Part shown: one piece after another, positions 54,583-63,251 of the stretch
Numbering within the stretch: the stretch's first letter is position 1
Layout of the letters: each line of letters opens with the position of its first letter
Assembly (NCBI RefSeq): GCF_018141525.1
Contig: NZ_CP064655.1
Coordinates: forward strand, 2,450,501-2,514,500
Direction: 5' to 3'
Origin: Miltoncostaea marina
GTDB lineage: Bacteria; Actinomycetota; Thermoleophilia; Miltoncostaeales; Miltoncostaeaceae
Length of the DNA stretch: 64,000 bases
Program-made: the position numbers and the translations under genes
Notes under the pieces: generated by a model
What the model was told of the DNA's origin: nothing
Database searches by the model: none
The model's input: the letters and a program-made list of their open reading frames with translations, nothing else

Positions 54583-56667
54583 ATGGCACGCCGCGCGCTG
54601 CCACACCTCATCGCCGCGCTGGTGGCGGCGATCGCGGTCGCGGGCGCCGTGGTGGCGTGGAACCACGAGCAGGACCGCGCCCGCGAGGAGCGCGGGGCGC
54701 GCGCCCAGACCACGGCCGCCGCCCTGCGGTTCCACCTCGCCACCGTGTTCGTCTCGCTCGAAGGCCTGCGCGGGCTCGTGGAGGGCTCCGATCGGATCGA
54801 CCCGGAGCGCTTCGAGGCCTTCGCCACCGTGTCGCTCGCCGCGCGGGGCGGGCTGCTCGCGGGCTGGGTGCCGCGCGTCACGGCCGCTCGGCGCGACGAC
54901 TTCGGGCGGCCGATCCTCGAGCGTCAGGCGTGGGACGAGCGGCCGCGGCCGGCCGGCGACCGCGCGGTGCTCTTCCCCGTCGCGCTGCTCGCCCCGGCGT
55001 CCGTGGCCGACGCGCTGCTCGGCATCGACATCGGCTACGACCCGCAGGTCCGGCCGGCGATCGTCGCGGCGCGGGACACGGGCCGGGCCCGGATGACGCC
55101 GCCGGTGTCGGTGCCCGCGCTCGGCGGCACGGTGATCATCGCGGTGCGGGCCGCGTACGGCCGCCTGCCGAGCCACCCGCCGACGCCCGCCGGCCGGCGC
55201 GCCGCCTTCAGCGGCGTGGTGGCGAGCGTCCACCGGCTCGACCAGCTGGGCGACGCGGTGCTCGCCGACCTGCCCGAGGACACGGTCCTCGAGATCCGCG
55301 ACGGGGGCGGCGTCATCCTGCCCGCCCGGGGCGATCTGGACGGCGCGAGCACCGAGCGCCTCGACGTGGCGGGGCGGGAGTGGGAGGTGCGCGTCGCCGG
55401 CGGCCACGCGGCGTCGATCCTGCTGCCCGCCGTCGTGCTGGCCGGCGGCCTCGTGCTGGCGGCGCTGCTGTGGCTGCTGATGCGCTTCTCCGCCCGGCGG
55501 GAGGCCGAGGCGCGTCGTGCGGCCGACGAGCTCGCCCGGGCCGCCGAGCGCCACCGCGCCGTCGTCGACACCGCCGCCGACGGCATCATCACCATCGACG
55601 AGCGGGGGGTCATCGAGACGGTCAACACCGCCGCCGAGCGGCTCTTCGGCTACACGAAGGAGGAGCTCGCGGGGCGCAACGTGAGCGCCCTGATGCCCGA
55701 CCCGGACAGCGCGGCCCACGACGGTTACCTCGAGCGCTACCTGCGCACCGGCGAGGCGCGCATCATCGGCATCGGGCGCGACGTGACCGGCCTGCGGCGC
55801 GACGGCTCGGCGTTCCCCATGCACCTCTCGGTGGCGGAGATGCGCCTCGGCGACGAGCGGCGCTTCACGGGCATCGTGCGCGACATCAGCGCGCGGGTCG
55901 CGGCGGAGGAGCGCGTGCGCGCGCTCAACGACGAGCTGGAGGAGCGCGTGCGCGAGCGCACACGCGAGCTGGAGGTCGCCAACCGCGAGCTCGAGGCCTT
56001 CTCGTACTCGGTCTCGCACGACCTGCGCGCGCCGCTGCGCAGCGTCAACGGCCTCAGCGCGATGCTCGTCGAGGACCACGCGGACGGCCTGCCGGCGGAC
56101 GCCCGCGACCTGCTGGAGCGCATCCGTGCCGCCGGCGGCCGCATGGGCGAGCTGATCGACGACCTGCTGCAGCTCAGCCGCATCAGCCGCACGGAGATGC
56201 GGCGCGAGGAGGTGGACCTCGGCGCGATCGCCCACCAGGTCGCCGACGGGCTGCGCGAGCACGACCCGGGCCGGCGGGTCGAGTTCCGCGTCGCGGACGG
56301 CCTGCGGGCGAGCGGCGACCCCCGCCTGTTGCGCGTGGTGCTGGACAACCTGCTGGGCAATGCGTGGAAGTTCACGCGCGATGTCCCGGACGCCGTGGTG
56401 GAATTCGGGGCGTGTGCCGATGACGGCACGACGCGCTTCTACGTGAGGGACAACGGGGCGGGGTTCGACATGGCGTACGCCGACAAGCTGTTCGGGCCGT
56501 TCCAGCGGCTGCACCACCAGGACGAGTTCGAGGGCACCGGCATCGGCCTCGCCACGGTCCACCGCATCGTGCGCCGGCACGGCGGCGAGGTGCGCGCCGA
56601 GGGGCGCGTCGGCCGTGGCGCGACGATGTGGTTCACCATCCCCCCCGCCGCAGAGGAGCGCCGATGA
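54583..56667 (+). CDS. CHASE/PAS sensor histidine kinase
   Basis: A 694-aa membrane kinase. Order: helix one (8-26), extracytoplasmic CHASE-like domain (~40-280, FRFHLATVFVSLEGLRGLV-type), helix two (~287-307), PAS (HRAVVDTAADGIITIDERG ... FTGIVRDISAR), coiled linker, H-box FSYSVSHDLRAPLRS with His479, then ATPase motifs N (LDNLLGNAWKF), G1 (VRDNGAGFDM), F/G2 (GTGIGLATVHRIV). H-box type resembles phytochrome-like kinases that pair with Rcp1 regulators, and exactly such a regulator follows with a 4-nt overlap. Confidence 0.92.
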   Translation: MARRALPHLIAALVAAIAVAGAVVAWNHEQDRAREERGARAQTTAAALRFHLATVFVSLEGLRGLVEGSDRIDPERFEAFATVSLAARGGLLAGWVPRVTAARRDDFGRPILERQAWDERPRPAGDRAVLFPVALLAPASVADALLGIDIGYDPQVRPAIVAARDTGRARMTPPVSVPALGGTVIIAVRAAYGRLPSHPPTPAGRRAAFSGVVASVHRLDQLGDAVLADLPEDTVLEIRDGGGVILPARGDLDGASTERLDVAGREWEVRVAGGHAASILLPAVVLAGGLVLAALLWLLMRFSARREAEARRAADELARAAERHRAVVDTAADGIITIDERGVIETVNTAAERLFGYTKEELAGRNVSALMPDPDSAAHDGYLERYLRTGEARIIGIGRDVTGLRRDGSAFPMHLSVAEMRLGDERRFTGIVRDISARVAAEERVRALNDELEERVRERTRELEVANRELEAFSYSVSHDLRAPLRSVNGLSAMLVEDHADGLPADARDLLERIRAAGGRMGELIDDLLQLSRISRTEMRREEVDLGAIAHQVADGLREHDPGRRVEFRVADGLRASGDPRLLRVVLDNLLGNAWKFTRDVPDAVVEFGACADDGTTRFYVRDNGAGFDMAYADKLFGPFQRLHHQDEFEGTGIGLATVHRIVRRHGGEVRAEGRVGRGATMWFTIPPAAEERR

Positions 56668-57113
56668 GCTATCAGGGGCCGATCCTGCTCGTCGAGGACA
56701 ACGCCGACGACGCCCTGCTCACCCGGCGGGCGCTGACCCGCGGCGGCCTCGAGAACGAGGTGGTCCACGCGCGCGACGGCGTGGAGGCGCTCGACTACCT
56801 GTTCGGCACGGGGACGCACGCGGGCCGCGACCCGGGCGACGTGCCGGTCGTGATGCTGCTCGACCTCAAGCTGCCGAAGCTCGACGGGCTCGACGTGCTG
56901 CGCCGGGTGCGCGGCAACGAGGCCACCCGGCTGCTGCCGGTGGTGATCCTGACCTCCTCCCAGGAGGAGCAGGACCTGATGGCCGGCTACGAGCTCGGCG
57001 CGAACAGCTACGTGGTGAAGCCGGTCGAGTTCGGCCAGTTCGTGGACGCCGTGCGCGAGCTCGGCCTCTACTGGGTGCTGCGCAACAAGCGCGCCAGGGC
57101 CTTCCCGGGGTGA
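56664..57113 (+). CDS. Rcp1-like single-domain response regulator
   Basis: A 149-aa REC-only protein. Acidic pair VEDNADDA, phosphoacceptor Asp67 in MLLDLKLPK, TSS, and Lys in YVVKPVEF. The DALDYLFG-type helix (VEALDYLFGTG) is the mark of Rcp1 regulators of phytochrome-like kinases. There is no output domain, so it passes phosphate on or acts by binding. It overlaps the kinase gene by 4 nt and the next gene by 4 nt. Confidence 0.93.
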   Translation: MSYQGPILLVEDNADDALLTRRALTRGGLENEVVHARDGVEALDYLFGTGTHAGRDPGDVPVVMLLDLKLPKLDGLDVLRRVRGNEATRLLPVVILTSSQEEQDLMAGYELGANSYVVKPVEFGQFVDAVRELGLYWVLRNKRARAFPG

Positions 57114-59203
57114 CCGAGCGACCCGCCGGCGGGGGGCGCGCGCTGCGCCTGCTGATCATCGAGGACGACGCCGACGACGCGTTCCTGCTCGAGCGGCACC
57201 TCGCGCGCGAGGGCTTCGACGTGCGCTCGCGGCGGGTCGACTCGGCGCCCGGGCTGCGGGAGGCGCTCGCTGAGGGCGGATGGGACGTGGTCGTCTCCGA
57301 CCACTCGATGCCGCGCTTCAGCGCGATGGACGCGCTCGAGCAGATCAAGGGCGCCGGCATCGACGTGCCCTTCATCATCGTCTCGGGCACCATCGGCGAG
57401 GAGCGCGCCGTCGCCGCGATGAAGGCCGGCGCGAGCGACTACATCGTGAAGGACCACCTCAGCCGCCTGGCCCCCGCCATCGAGCGCGAGCTGCGCGAGA
57501 TGGGCGAGCGCGCCGCGCGCCGGCGCGCCGAGTCGGCGCTGCACGACAGCGAGGCGCGCACCCGGGCGATCGTGGAGGCCGCGGTCGACGGCATCGTCGC
57601 CACCGACCACGCCGGCGCCATCCAGATGCTCAACCCGGCCGCGGAGCGGATGTTCGGCATCACGGCCGCCGAGGCGCGCGGCCGGCCGGTGCACACCCTC
57701 GCGGACGACCCGCGCCCCCCGCGGGGGCGGGGGCCGTCCCGCCTGCCACGCGAGATCATCGGCCTGCGGCCCGACGGCACCCGCTTCCCGGCCGAGGTGA
57801 GCGAGAGCGAGGTGCACCACACCGACGACGTGGCGGTCACCTACATCGTGCGCGACGTCAGCGAGCGCAAGCGCTTCGAGCAGCAGCTCGCGCACCGCGC
57901 GAGCCACGACGCGCTCACCGGGCTGCCCAACCGCAGCCTGCTGCACGACCGCCTAGAGCTGGCCTTCGCGCGGGCCGCGCGCACGGGGCACCGGCCGGCG
58001 GTGCTCTTCCTCGACCTGGACCACTTCAAGGTCGTCAACGACAGCCTCGGCCACACGGCCGGCGACCGCCTGCTGGTGGCGGTCGCCGGGCGGCTCTCGG
58101 CCGTGCTGCGCCCCCAGGACACGCTCGCCCGCCTGGGCGGCGACGAGTTCGTCGCGCTGGTCGAGGACATCGGCGGCGAGGCGGACGCCCTGCGGGTGGC
58201 CGGGCGGCTCCAGGCCGCGCTCGTGGACCCGTTCGACGTCGACGGCGCCGAGGTCTTCGCCAGCGCGAGCGTCGGCATCGCCCTCGCCTCCGGGCCGGAC
58301 GCGAGCCCCGAGAGCGTGGTGCGCGACGCCGACGCGGCGATGTACCGCGCCAAGGAGCGCGGGCGCGGGCGCTCCGAGCTGTTCGACGAGCGCATGCTCG
58401 AGCGGGCGGTGCACCGGCTCGAGACCGAGAGCGCGCTGCGCCGGGCGATCGCCGGCGACGAGCTGCGGGTGGCCTACCAGCCGATCCTCGACCTCGAGCG
58501 GGGCGCGATCGCGGGCGTCGAGGCGCTCGTGCGCTGGCAGCACCCACAGCGCGGGCTGGTGATGCCCGGCGACTTCATCCCGCTCGCCGAGGACACGGGC
58601 CTCATCACCGAGCTGGGCGCGATCGTCCTGGAGTCCGCGTGCCGTCAGGCCCGCGCCTGGGGCGCGGGCGCCGCCCGGCCGGTGTCGGTGTCGGTCAACC
58701 TGTCCGGGCGCGAGCTCGGCGCGCCGGGCTTCGTGCGGTCGGTCGCCGACACGCTCGACGCGACCGGGCTCGATCCGGCGCTGCTGTGCCTGGAGATCAC
58801 CGAGAGCATGCTGATGGTCGACCTCCAGGCCACCCTCGGCGCGCTCGCCGACCTGCGCGCGCTGGGCGTGCGGCTGGCCGTCGACGACTTCGGCACCGGC
58901 TACTCGGCCCTCGCCTACCTCAAGACCTTCCCGGTGCACGAGCTCAAGATCGACCGCTCGTTCGTCGCCGGGCTCGAGCGCGACCCGCGCGACGCGGCGA
59001 TCGTCGGCACCATCCTCGCGCTCGCCGAGGCGCTGGGCCTGTCGGTGGTCGCCGAGGGCGTCGAGACCGAGGCCCAGGAGCGGCGCCTGCGCGAGCTCGG
59101 CTGCCGGCTGGCGCAGGGCCACCGCTTCGCGCGACCGGCCCTCGCCGAGGACATCGGCCCCCGGCTGCTCCTGCCGGGCGACGGCGACGGCGGCCGGCGA
59201 TGA
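57110..59203 (+). CDS. REC-PAS-GGDEF-EAL protein (c-di-GMP turnover)
   Basis: A 697-aa hybrid. REC domain: EDDADDA, Asp64 (VVVSDHSMP), Lys in YIVKDHLS. PAS around residues 150-265 (RAIVEAAVDGIVATDHAG). GGDEF domain with an intact active site RLGGDEF near 342-348 and an intact start DALTGLPNRSLLHDRL. EAL domain with EAL itself (GVEALVRW), EITES, DDFGTGYS and the loop-6 LKIDRSF. Both domains look active by sequence; which wins cannot be told. It is third in the overlapping signalling chain and is likely phosphorylated by the chain's kinase. Confidence 0.93.
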   Translation: MTERPAGGGRALRLLIIEDDADDAFLLERHLAREGFDVRSRRVDSAPGLREALAEGGWDVVVSDHSMPRFSAMDALEQIKGAGIDVPFIIVSGTIGEERAVAAMKAGASDYIVKDHLSRLAPAIERELREMGERAARRRAESALHDSEARTRAIVEAAVDGIVATDHAGAIQMLNPAAERMFGITAAEARGRPVHTLADDPRPPRGRGPSRLPREIIGLRPDGTRFPAEVSESEVHHTDDVAVTYIVRDVSERKRFEQQLAHRASHDALTGLPNRSLLHDRLELAFARAARTGHRPAVLFLDLDHFKVVNDSLGHTAGDRLLVAVAGRLSAVLRPQDTLARLGGDEFVALVEDIGGEADALRVAGRLQAALVDPFDVDGAEVFASASVGIALASGPDASPESVVRDADAAMYRAKERGRGRSELFDERMLERAVHRLETESALRRAIAGDELRVAYQPILDLERGAIAGVEALVRWQHPQRGLVMPGDFIPLAEDTGLITELGAIVLESACRQARAWGAGAARPVSVSVNLSGRELGAPGFVRSVADTLDATGLDPALLCLEITESMLMVDLQATLGALADLRALGVRLAVDDFGTGYSALAYLKTFPVHELKIDRSFVAGLERDPRDAAIVGTILALAEALGLSVVAEGVETEAQERRLRELGCRLAQGHRFARPALAEDIGPRLLLPGDGDGGRR

Positions 59204-60039
59204 CGGCGTTCGCGCGCGTCGTGTGCGGGATCGACGGAACGCGGGAGGCGGTCGAGGCCGCGCGCCAGGCCGCCCGGGTCACGGCCCCCGGCGGGCGCCT
59301 GCTGCTGCTGGCGGTCGCGGCCCCGTTCGACGCGCTGGCCGGCCGCTGGGGCCCCGAGCCGCCCCCGCGCGCGCGCATGGGCGCGGCCGACCGCACGCTG
59401 GAGGAGTCGCTCGACGAGCTGCGCGCCCGCGCCCGCGCCTCGCTGGAGCTGGCCGGCCGGCAGGCGACGGGCCCCGCGGAGGTGGCGACCCGGGTCGTGG
59501 ACGGCGACGTGGACGCGCGCATCCTCGAGGTGCTCGACGAGGAGCGCGCCGACCTGCTCGTCGTGGGCCCGCAGCCACACGGGCGCCTGCTGGGCGCGGC
59601 CGTCGGCGAGGTCACCACGACGATGCTGCACGACGCGCCCGTGTCGGTGCTGGTGGCGCGCCGGCCCTTCGAGCCTGACCGCTTCCCCGCCACGATCGTG
59701 GCGGGCGTCGACGGCTCGCCGGCCTCACGTCGCGCGCTGGCCGTCGCGGCCGCCCTGCGCGAGCGGGCCGGCGGCCGGCTGACGGTGGTGGCCGCCGGCC
59801 GCGACGCCGCCCCGGCCGAGGACGCGCTGGAGGGGCTCGCGGCGCCGCACGGGATGGTGGTCTCCACCGGCCGGCCGGTCGAGGCGCTCGTCGACGCCGC
59901 CCGGACGGCCGACCTGCTCGTGGTGGGCTCCCGCGGGCTGCGGGGCGCGACGGCGCTCGGCAGCGTCAGCGAGCGGGTGGCCCACCGGGCGCCGTCCTCG
60001 GTGCTGGTGGTGCGCGCCCGGGACGACGCCGGCCGCTGA
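59200..60039 (+). CDS. Tandem UspA universal stress protein
   Basis: A 279-aa protein with two UspA folds. Domain one (VVCGIDGTREAVEAARQAAR; VGPQPHGRLLGAAVGEV) has a changed nucleotide motif. Domain two (GVDGSPASRRALAVAA; VGSRGLRGATALGSVSERV) keeps the G2xG9G(S/T) ATP-binding pattern. Such tandem USPs are common in dormancy or hypoxia regulons of actinobacteria. It overlaps the REC-PAS-GGDEF-EAL gene by 4 nt, which ties stress response to c-di-GMP signalling in one transcript. Confidence 0.92.
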   Translation: MTAFARVVCGIDGTREAVEAARQAARVTAPGGRLLLLAVAAPFDALAGRWGPEPPPRARMGAADRTLEESLDELRARARASLELAGRQATGPAEVATRVVDGDVDARILEVLDEERADLLVVGPQPHGRLLGAAVGEVTTTMLHDAPVSVLVARRPFEPDRFPATIVAGVDGSPASRRALAVAAALRERAGGRLTVVAAGRDAAPAEDALEGLAAPHGMVVSTGRPVEALVDAARTADLLVVGSRGLRGATALGSVSERVAHRAPSSVLVVRARDDAGR

Positions 60040-60161
60040 CGCCGGGTTCGGGTTTCCCGCAGCCGCGGCGCGCGGCCGCGCGGACGACCCGGGGGCACCC
60101 GCCGCGCCACCATGGGGCGATGCCGCCCGCCGCGGGCGGCCGGACACGGGAGGGGACGGCC

Positions 60162-60443
60162 ATGGCGACCTCGACACTGCTGCTCGCGCGCTACGAGGTG
60201 CAGGACGTCGACCGGTTCGTGGCGGCGTTCGACGGCTACGAGGCGACGCGCAGGGAGGCCGGCGCGACCGGCGCGCGACTGGTGCGCTCGCCCGATGCCC
60301 CCGGCACCGTGATCGCGCTCATCGATTTCCCGGACCGGCCGGCGGCCCGGGCGTTCGCCGAGCTGCCTGACCGGCTGCGGACGCTGGAGGCGGCGGGCGT
60401 GCGCTCGCGCACGGACGAGCTGTGCGAGGTGATCCGGATGTGA
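60162..60443 (+). CDS. Small ferredoxin-like (dimeric alpha/beta barrel) protein
   Basis: A 93-aa protein with strand-helix-strand layout: TLLLARYEVQDVDRFVAAFD, ARLVRSPDAPGTVIALIDFPD, RAFAELPDRLRTLEAAG. This is the pattern of small dimeric alpha/beta barrel proteins; a precise family is not clear. ATG at 60162 follows GGGAGGGGACGG. It lies 122 nt after the USP gene and is convergent with the LuxR-type regulator. Confidence 0.7.
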   Translation: MATSTLLLARYEVQDVDRFVAAFDGYEATRREAGATGARLVRSPDAPGTVIALIDFPDRPAARAFAELPDRLRTLEAAGVRSRTDELCEVIRM

Positions 60444-60479
60444 CCGCGCGGGGCCCGGCGCCCGCCGCGGCCCGGGCGG

Positions 60480-61121
60480 TCAGTCGGGCTCCTCCATGAG
60501 GCCGCCGTCCAGGGCCGCCCGCACCAGGCCCGCGCGCGTGGACACGCGCAGCTTGACCATCACATGGGCGCGGTAGCTCTCGACCGTCCGCACGCTCACC
60601 ACCAGCCGGTCGGCGATCTCCTGGTTGGTGTGGCCCAGCGCGAGCAGCCGCAGCACCTCCCGCTCGCGCGCGGTCAGGCGGTCGAGCAGCCCGTCGCGGG
60701 GCGGGGCGGCGAGCGCCGCGCCGAGCGACGGGTGCACGTAGCGCTCGCCGGACGCGACCGCCCGGATGGCCCGCACCAGGTCCTCGTCGGCGGCCGACTT
60801 CAGCAGGTAGCCGTCGGCGCCCGCGTCGAACGCCCTGCGCACGTCGCGGGCCTGGTCGTGCATCGACAGCACGAGGATGCGCGCGCCGGGCGCCCGCTCG
60901 CGGATGCGCGCCGCGCCCTCGATGCCCCCAATGCCCGGCATCTCGATGTCCAGCACCACGACGTCGGGGTCGAGGCGCGGCAGCGCCCGCAGCGCGTCCT
61001 CAGCCGTCCCGGCCTCGCCCACCGGCTCGAGCCCGTCCTCGCGCTCCAGCAGCAGCCGCAGGCCGGCCCGCAGCACGGCGTGGTCGTCGACCAGCAGGAT
61101 GCGGACGGGCGGGCGGCTCAC
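60480..61121 (-). CDS. NarL/LuxR-type response regulator
   Basis: A 213-aa DNA-binding regulator. REC domain: VDDHAVLRAGLR, phosphoacceptor Asp in VVLDIEMPG, Lys in YLLKSAADED. LuxR-type helix-turn-helix: LTAREREVLRLLALGHTNQEIA and SVRTVESYRAHVMVKL. It overlaps its kinase gene by 4 nt (GTGA), and gene order kinase-regulator resembles NarXL and DevSR pairs. Confidence 0.95.
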   Translation of the reverse strand: MSRPPVRILLVDDHAVLRAGLRLLLEREDGLEPVGEAGTAEDALRALPRLDPDVVVLDIEMPGIGGIEGAARIRERAPGARILVLSMHDQARDVRRAFDAGADGYLLKSAADEDLVRAIRAVASGERYVHPSLGAALAAPPRDGLLDRLTAREREVLRLLALGHTNQEIADRLVVSVRTVESYRAHVMVKLRVSTRAGLVRAALDGGLMEEPD

Positions 61122-63133
61122 GCGACGTCGATGTCCACGACGACCGCCGTGCCCGCGCCGGGGGTCGACTCGATCCGCAGGTCGCCGCCCAGCAGCTCCA
61201 CCCGCTCGCGGATGCCCGCGATGCCGAGCCGCTCGGTGGGCGCGCCGGGATCGAAGCCCCGTCCGTCGTCCTCCACCACCAGGCGCAGCCGCCCGCGGCG
61301 GGCCGCCAGCACCACGCTGGCGTGCTCGGCCCCGCTGTGGCGGGCGATGTTCGTGAGCGACTCCTGCACCACCCGGAAGACTACGGTCTGGACCTCGACG
61401 GGGAGGCCCTCCGGCGCGCCGCGCGCGTCGACGTCCACCGCGAGGCCGCCGCGGCGCAGCTGGGCCGCCAGCTCCTCGACCGCGTCGGCGAGGCCGTGCT
61501 CCTCCACCGCCGACGGCCGCAGCCGCGTGGCCAGCTCGCGCAGGCCGGCCGAGGCCGAGGCCAGCGAGCGGCGCATCTCGGCGATGCGGGCGCGGATCTC
61601 GTCCGAGACCACGTCGGCCTCGAGGGCGCGCAGGTGCAGCGCGAGCGCGGTCAGCACCTGGCCCGATTCGTCGTGCAGCTCGCGCGCGATGCGGGCGCGC
61701 TCGCGCTCCTGGGCCTCCACCGTCCGGCGCAGCCCGTCGGCCGCCGCCTGCTCGGCCGCCGCGGCGGCCTCGCGCCGGGCGAGCTCGCGCAGGGCCTCGC
61801 GCTCGCCGGACACCCGCCGCGCGTTGGCGAGCGCCACCGCGACCTGGCTCGAGAAGGTCTCGAGCAGCCGCCGTGCGCCCTCGTCGAACGGCCGCCAGCC
61901 CACCGCCACCAGGGCGCCGGCCGCCTCGTCGGCGATCGTCAGGGCGCAGGCCTGCACGGCCGGCGCGCCCAGCGAGCCGCGCAGCGCGGCGGCGAGCGAC
62001 TCCATGTCGGCCGGCCCGCTGCTGCCCTCCAGGCCGAGTGCGTCCACGCCGTGGGCGTACCGGAACACGAGCTCGTCGCCGTCGCGCAGGGCCACGCCGA
62101 CGGTGTCGGCGCCGGTCAGGCGGCGCGCGCGGCGCGCGACCAGCGGCAGCAGCGCGTCGAGGTCGAGCGTCGAGAGCACCGCCCGGGCGACCTCGGTGAC
62201 GCTCTCGATCTCGTCCGCCCGCCGCCGCTCCCGCTCGTAGCGGCGCACGTTGTCGACCGCCACCGCCGCCTGCGCCGCCAGCGTCAGGGCGATCGCCTCG
62301 TCCTCCTCCGTGAACGGGCCGCCGGCCTTGTCGGTGAGGTAGAGGTTGCCGAACGCCTCGCCGCGCAGCGCGATCGGCACGCCGAGGAACGAGTCCATCG
62401 GCGGGTGGTGCGGCGGGAAGCCCGACGAGCGCGGGTCGTCGCCGATGTGGTTCAGGCGCAGCGGGGCGGCGTCGCGGATCAGCACGCCGAGGATCCCCCG
62501 GCCGCGCGGCAGCGCGCCGATGCGCTCGCGCTCCTCGTCGGAGAGGCCCGCGGTGACGAAGCGGGCGAGCTGCGTGCCGGTCGCGTCGAGCACGCCGAGG
62601 GCCGCGTAGCGGGCGCCGACCAGCGTGCGCGCCGACGCCACGATGCGGGCGAGCAGGTCGTCCAGCGAGCTCTCCAGGCCCAGCCCGACGCCCGCCTCGA
62701 CGAGGGCGGCCATGCGGGCGCGCGCCTCCTCGGCGCGGCGCTGGGCGGCCACGAGCCCCAGGCGCGACGCCAGCAGGCCGGCGAAGGCCTCCATCGCGTG
62801 CGCCGCCGTCGCCGCCGGCACGCCGGCGCCGGGGTCGGCCGTGCCGATCAGCACCGCCTCGCCGCCGCCCTCGATCGCGGCCGCGGCCGACACGGCGCCG
62901 GGGGTCCCGCGCGACGCCTCGGCCAGCAGCGCCCCTGCGTCGGGCGCCGGCGCCGCGGCGCCGCCCCGCCACCAGTGGCCGCGCAGGCGGGGGCCCTCCT
63001 CGCCGGTCACCACGAGGGCCACCGCCGCCAGCCCGGCCACCTCCGCCACGAGGCCGAGCAGGTCGGCCTCGACGGCCCGCTCGGGGGGCGCGCCCGGCCG
63101 GCGCGCAGGTGACGGGTCGGCGGATCCGCGCAC
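61118..63133 (-). CDS. GAF-domain sensor histidine kinase (NarX/DevS-like)
   Basis: A 671-aa soluble kinase without membrane helices. Two clear GAF domains (about 130-275, with MDSFLGVPIALRGEAFGNLYLTDK, and 300-450), a possible degenerate third at the N-terminus, then a HisKA_3 box ERARIARELHDESGQVL with the phosphorylated His, and a HATPase (VQESLTNIARHSGAEH, EDDGRGFD, GIAGIRERV). The layout is that of DevS/DosT, but the heme His cannot be placed, so the ligand is open. The GTG at 63133 is preferred: a TACGCT box stands 6 nt upstream, as in leaderless mRNA; a longer reading begins at 63172. Divergent from the FAD oxidoreductase. Confidence 0.9.
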   Translation of the reverse strand: MRGSADPSPARRPGAPPERAVEADLLGLVAEVAGLAAVALVVTGEEGPRLRGHWWRGGAAAPAPDAGALLAEASRGTPGAVSAAAAIEGGGEAVLIGTADPGAGVPAATAAHAMEAFAGLLASRLGLVAAQRRAEEARARMAALVEAGVGLGLESSLDDLLARIVASARTLVGARYAALGVLDATGTQLARFVTAGLSDEERERIGALPRGRGILGVLIRDAAPLRLNHIGDDPRSSGFPPHHPPMDSFLGVPIALRGEAFGNLYLTDKAGGPFTEEDEAIALTLAAQAAVAVDNVRRYERERRRADEIESVTEVARAVLSTLDLDALLPLVARRARRLTGADTVGVALRDGDELVFRYAHGVDALGLEGSSGPADMESLAAALRGSLGAPAVQACALTIADEAAGALVAVGWRPFDEGARRLLETFSSQVAVALANARRVSGEREALRELARREAAAAAEQAAADGLRRTVEAQERERARIARELHDESGQVLTALALHLRALEADVVSDEIRARIAEMRRSLASASAGLRELATRLRPSAVEEHGLADAVEELAAQLRRGGLAVDVDARGAPEGLPVEVQTVVFRVVQESLTNIARHSGAEHASVVLAARRGRLRLVVEDDGRGFDPGAPTERLGIAGIRERVELLGGDLRIESTPGAGTAVVVDIDVA

Positions 63134-63139
63134 CCGTCG

Positions 63140-63145
63140 AGCGTA
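63140..63145 (-). promoter_or_regulatory. Probable -10 box of the leaderless kinase transcript
   Basis: On the minus strand TACGCT ends 6 nt before the GTG at 63133, with no ribosome site between. Same geometry as the sirtuin promoter. Confidence 0.45.
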
Positions 63146-63251
63146 CGCCACCGGGCGGACGGGTCGCGACACGCCGCCCTACGGCGAATCCGCAGGGGGC
63201 GCCGCGCGGGCCCGGATGGCCCGGCGCCCCCGGCCGGGGAGCATGGCTGCC

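Noticed and set aside
61118-63133. Heme-based oxygen/NO sensor like DevS
   Set aside because: The heme ligand His could not be located in either GAF domain, so only the general GAF kinase call is kept.
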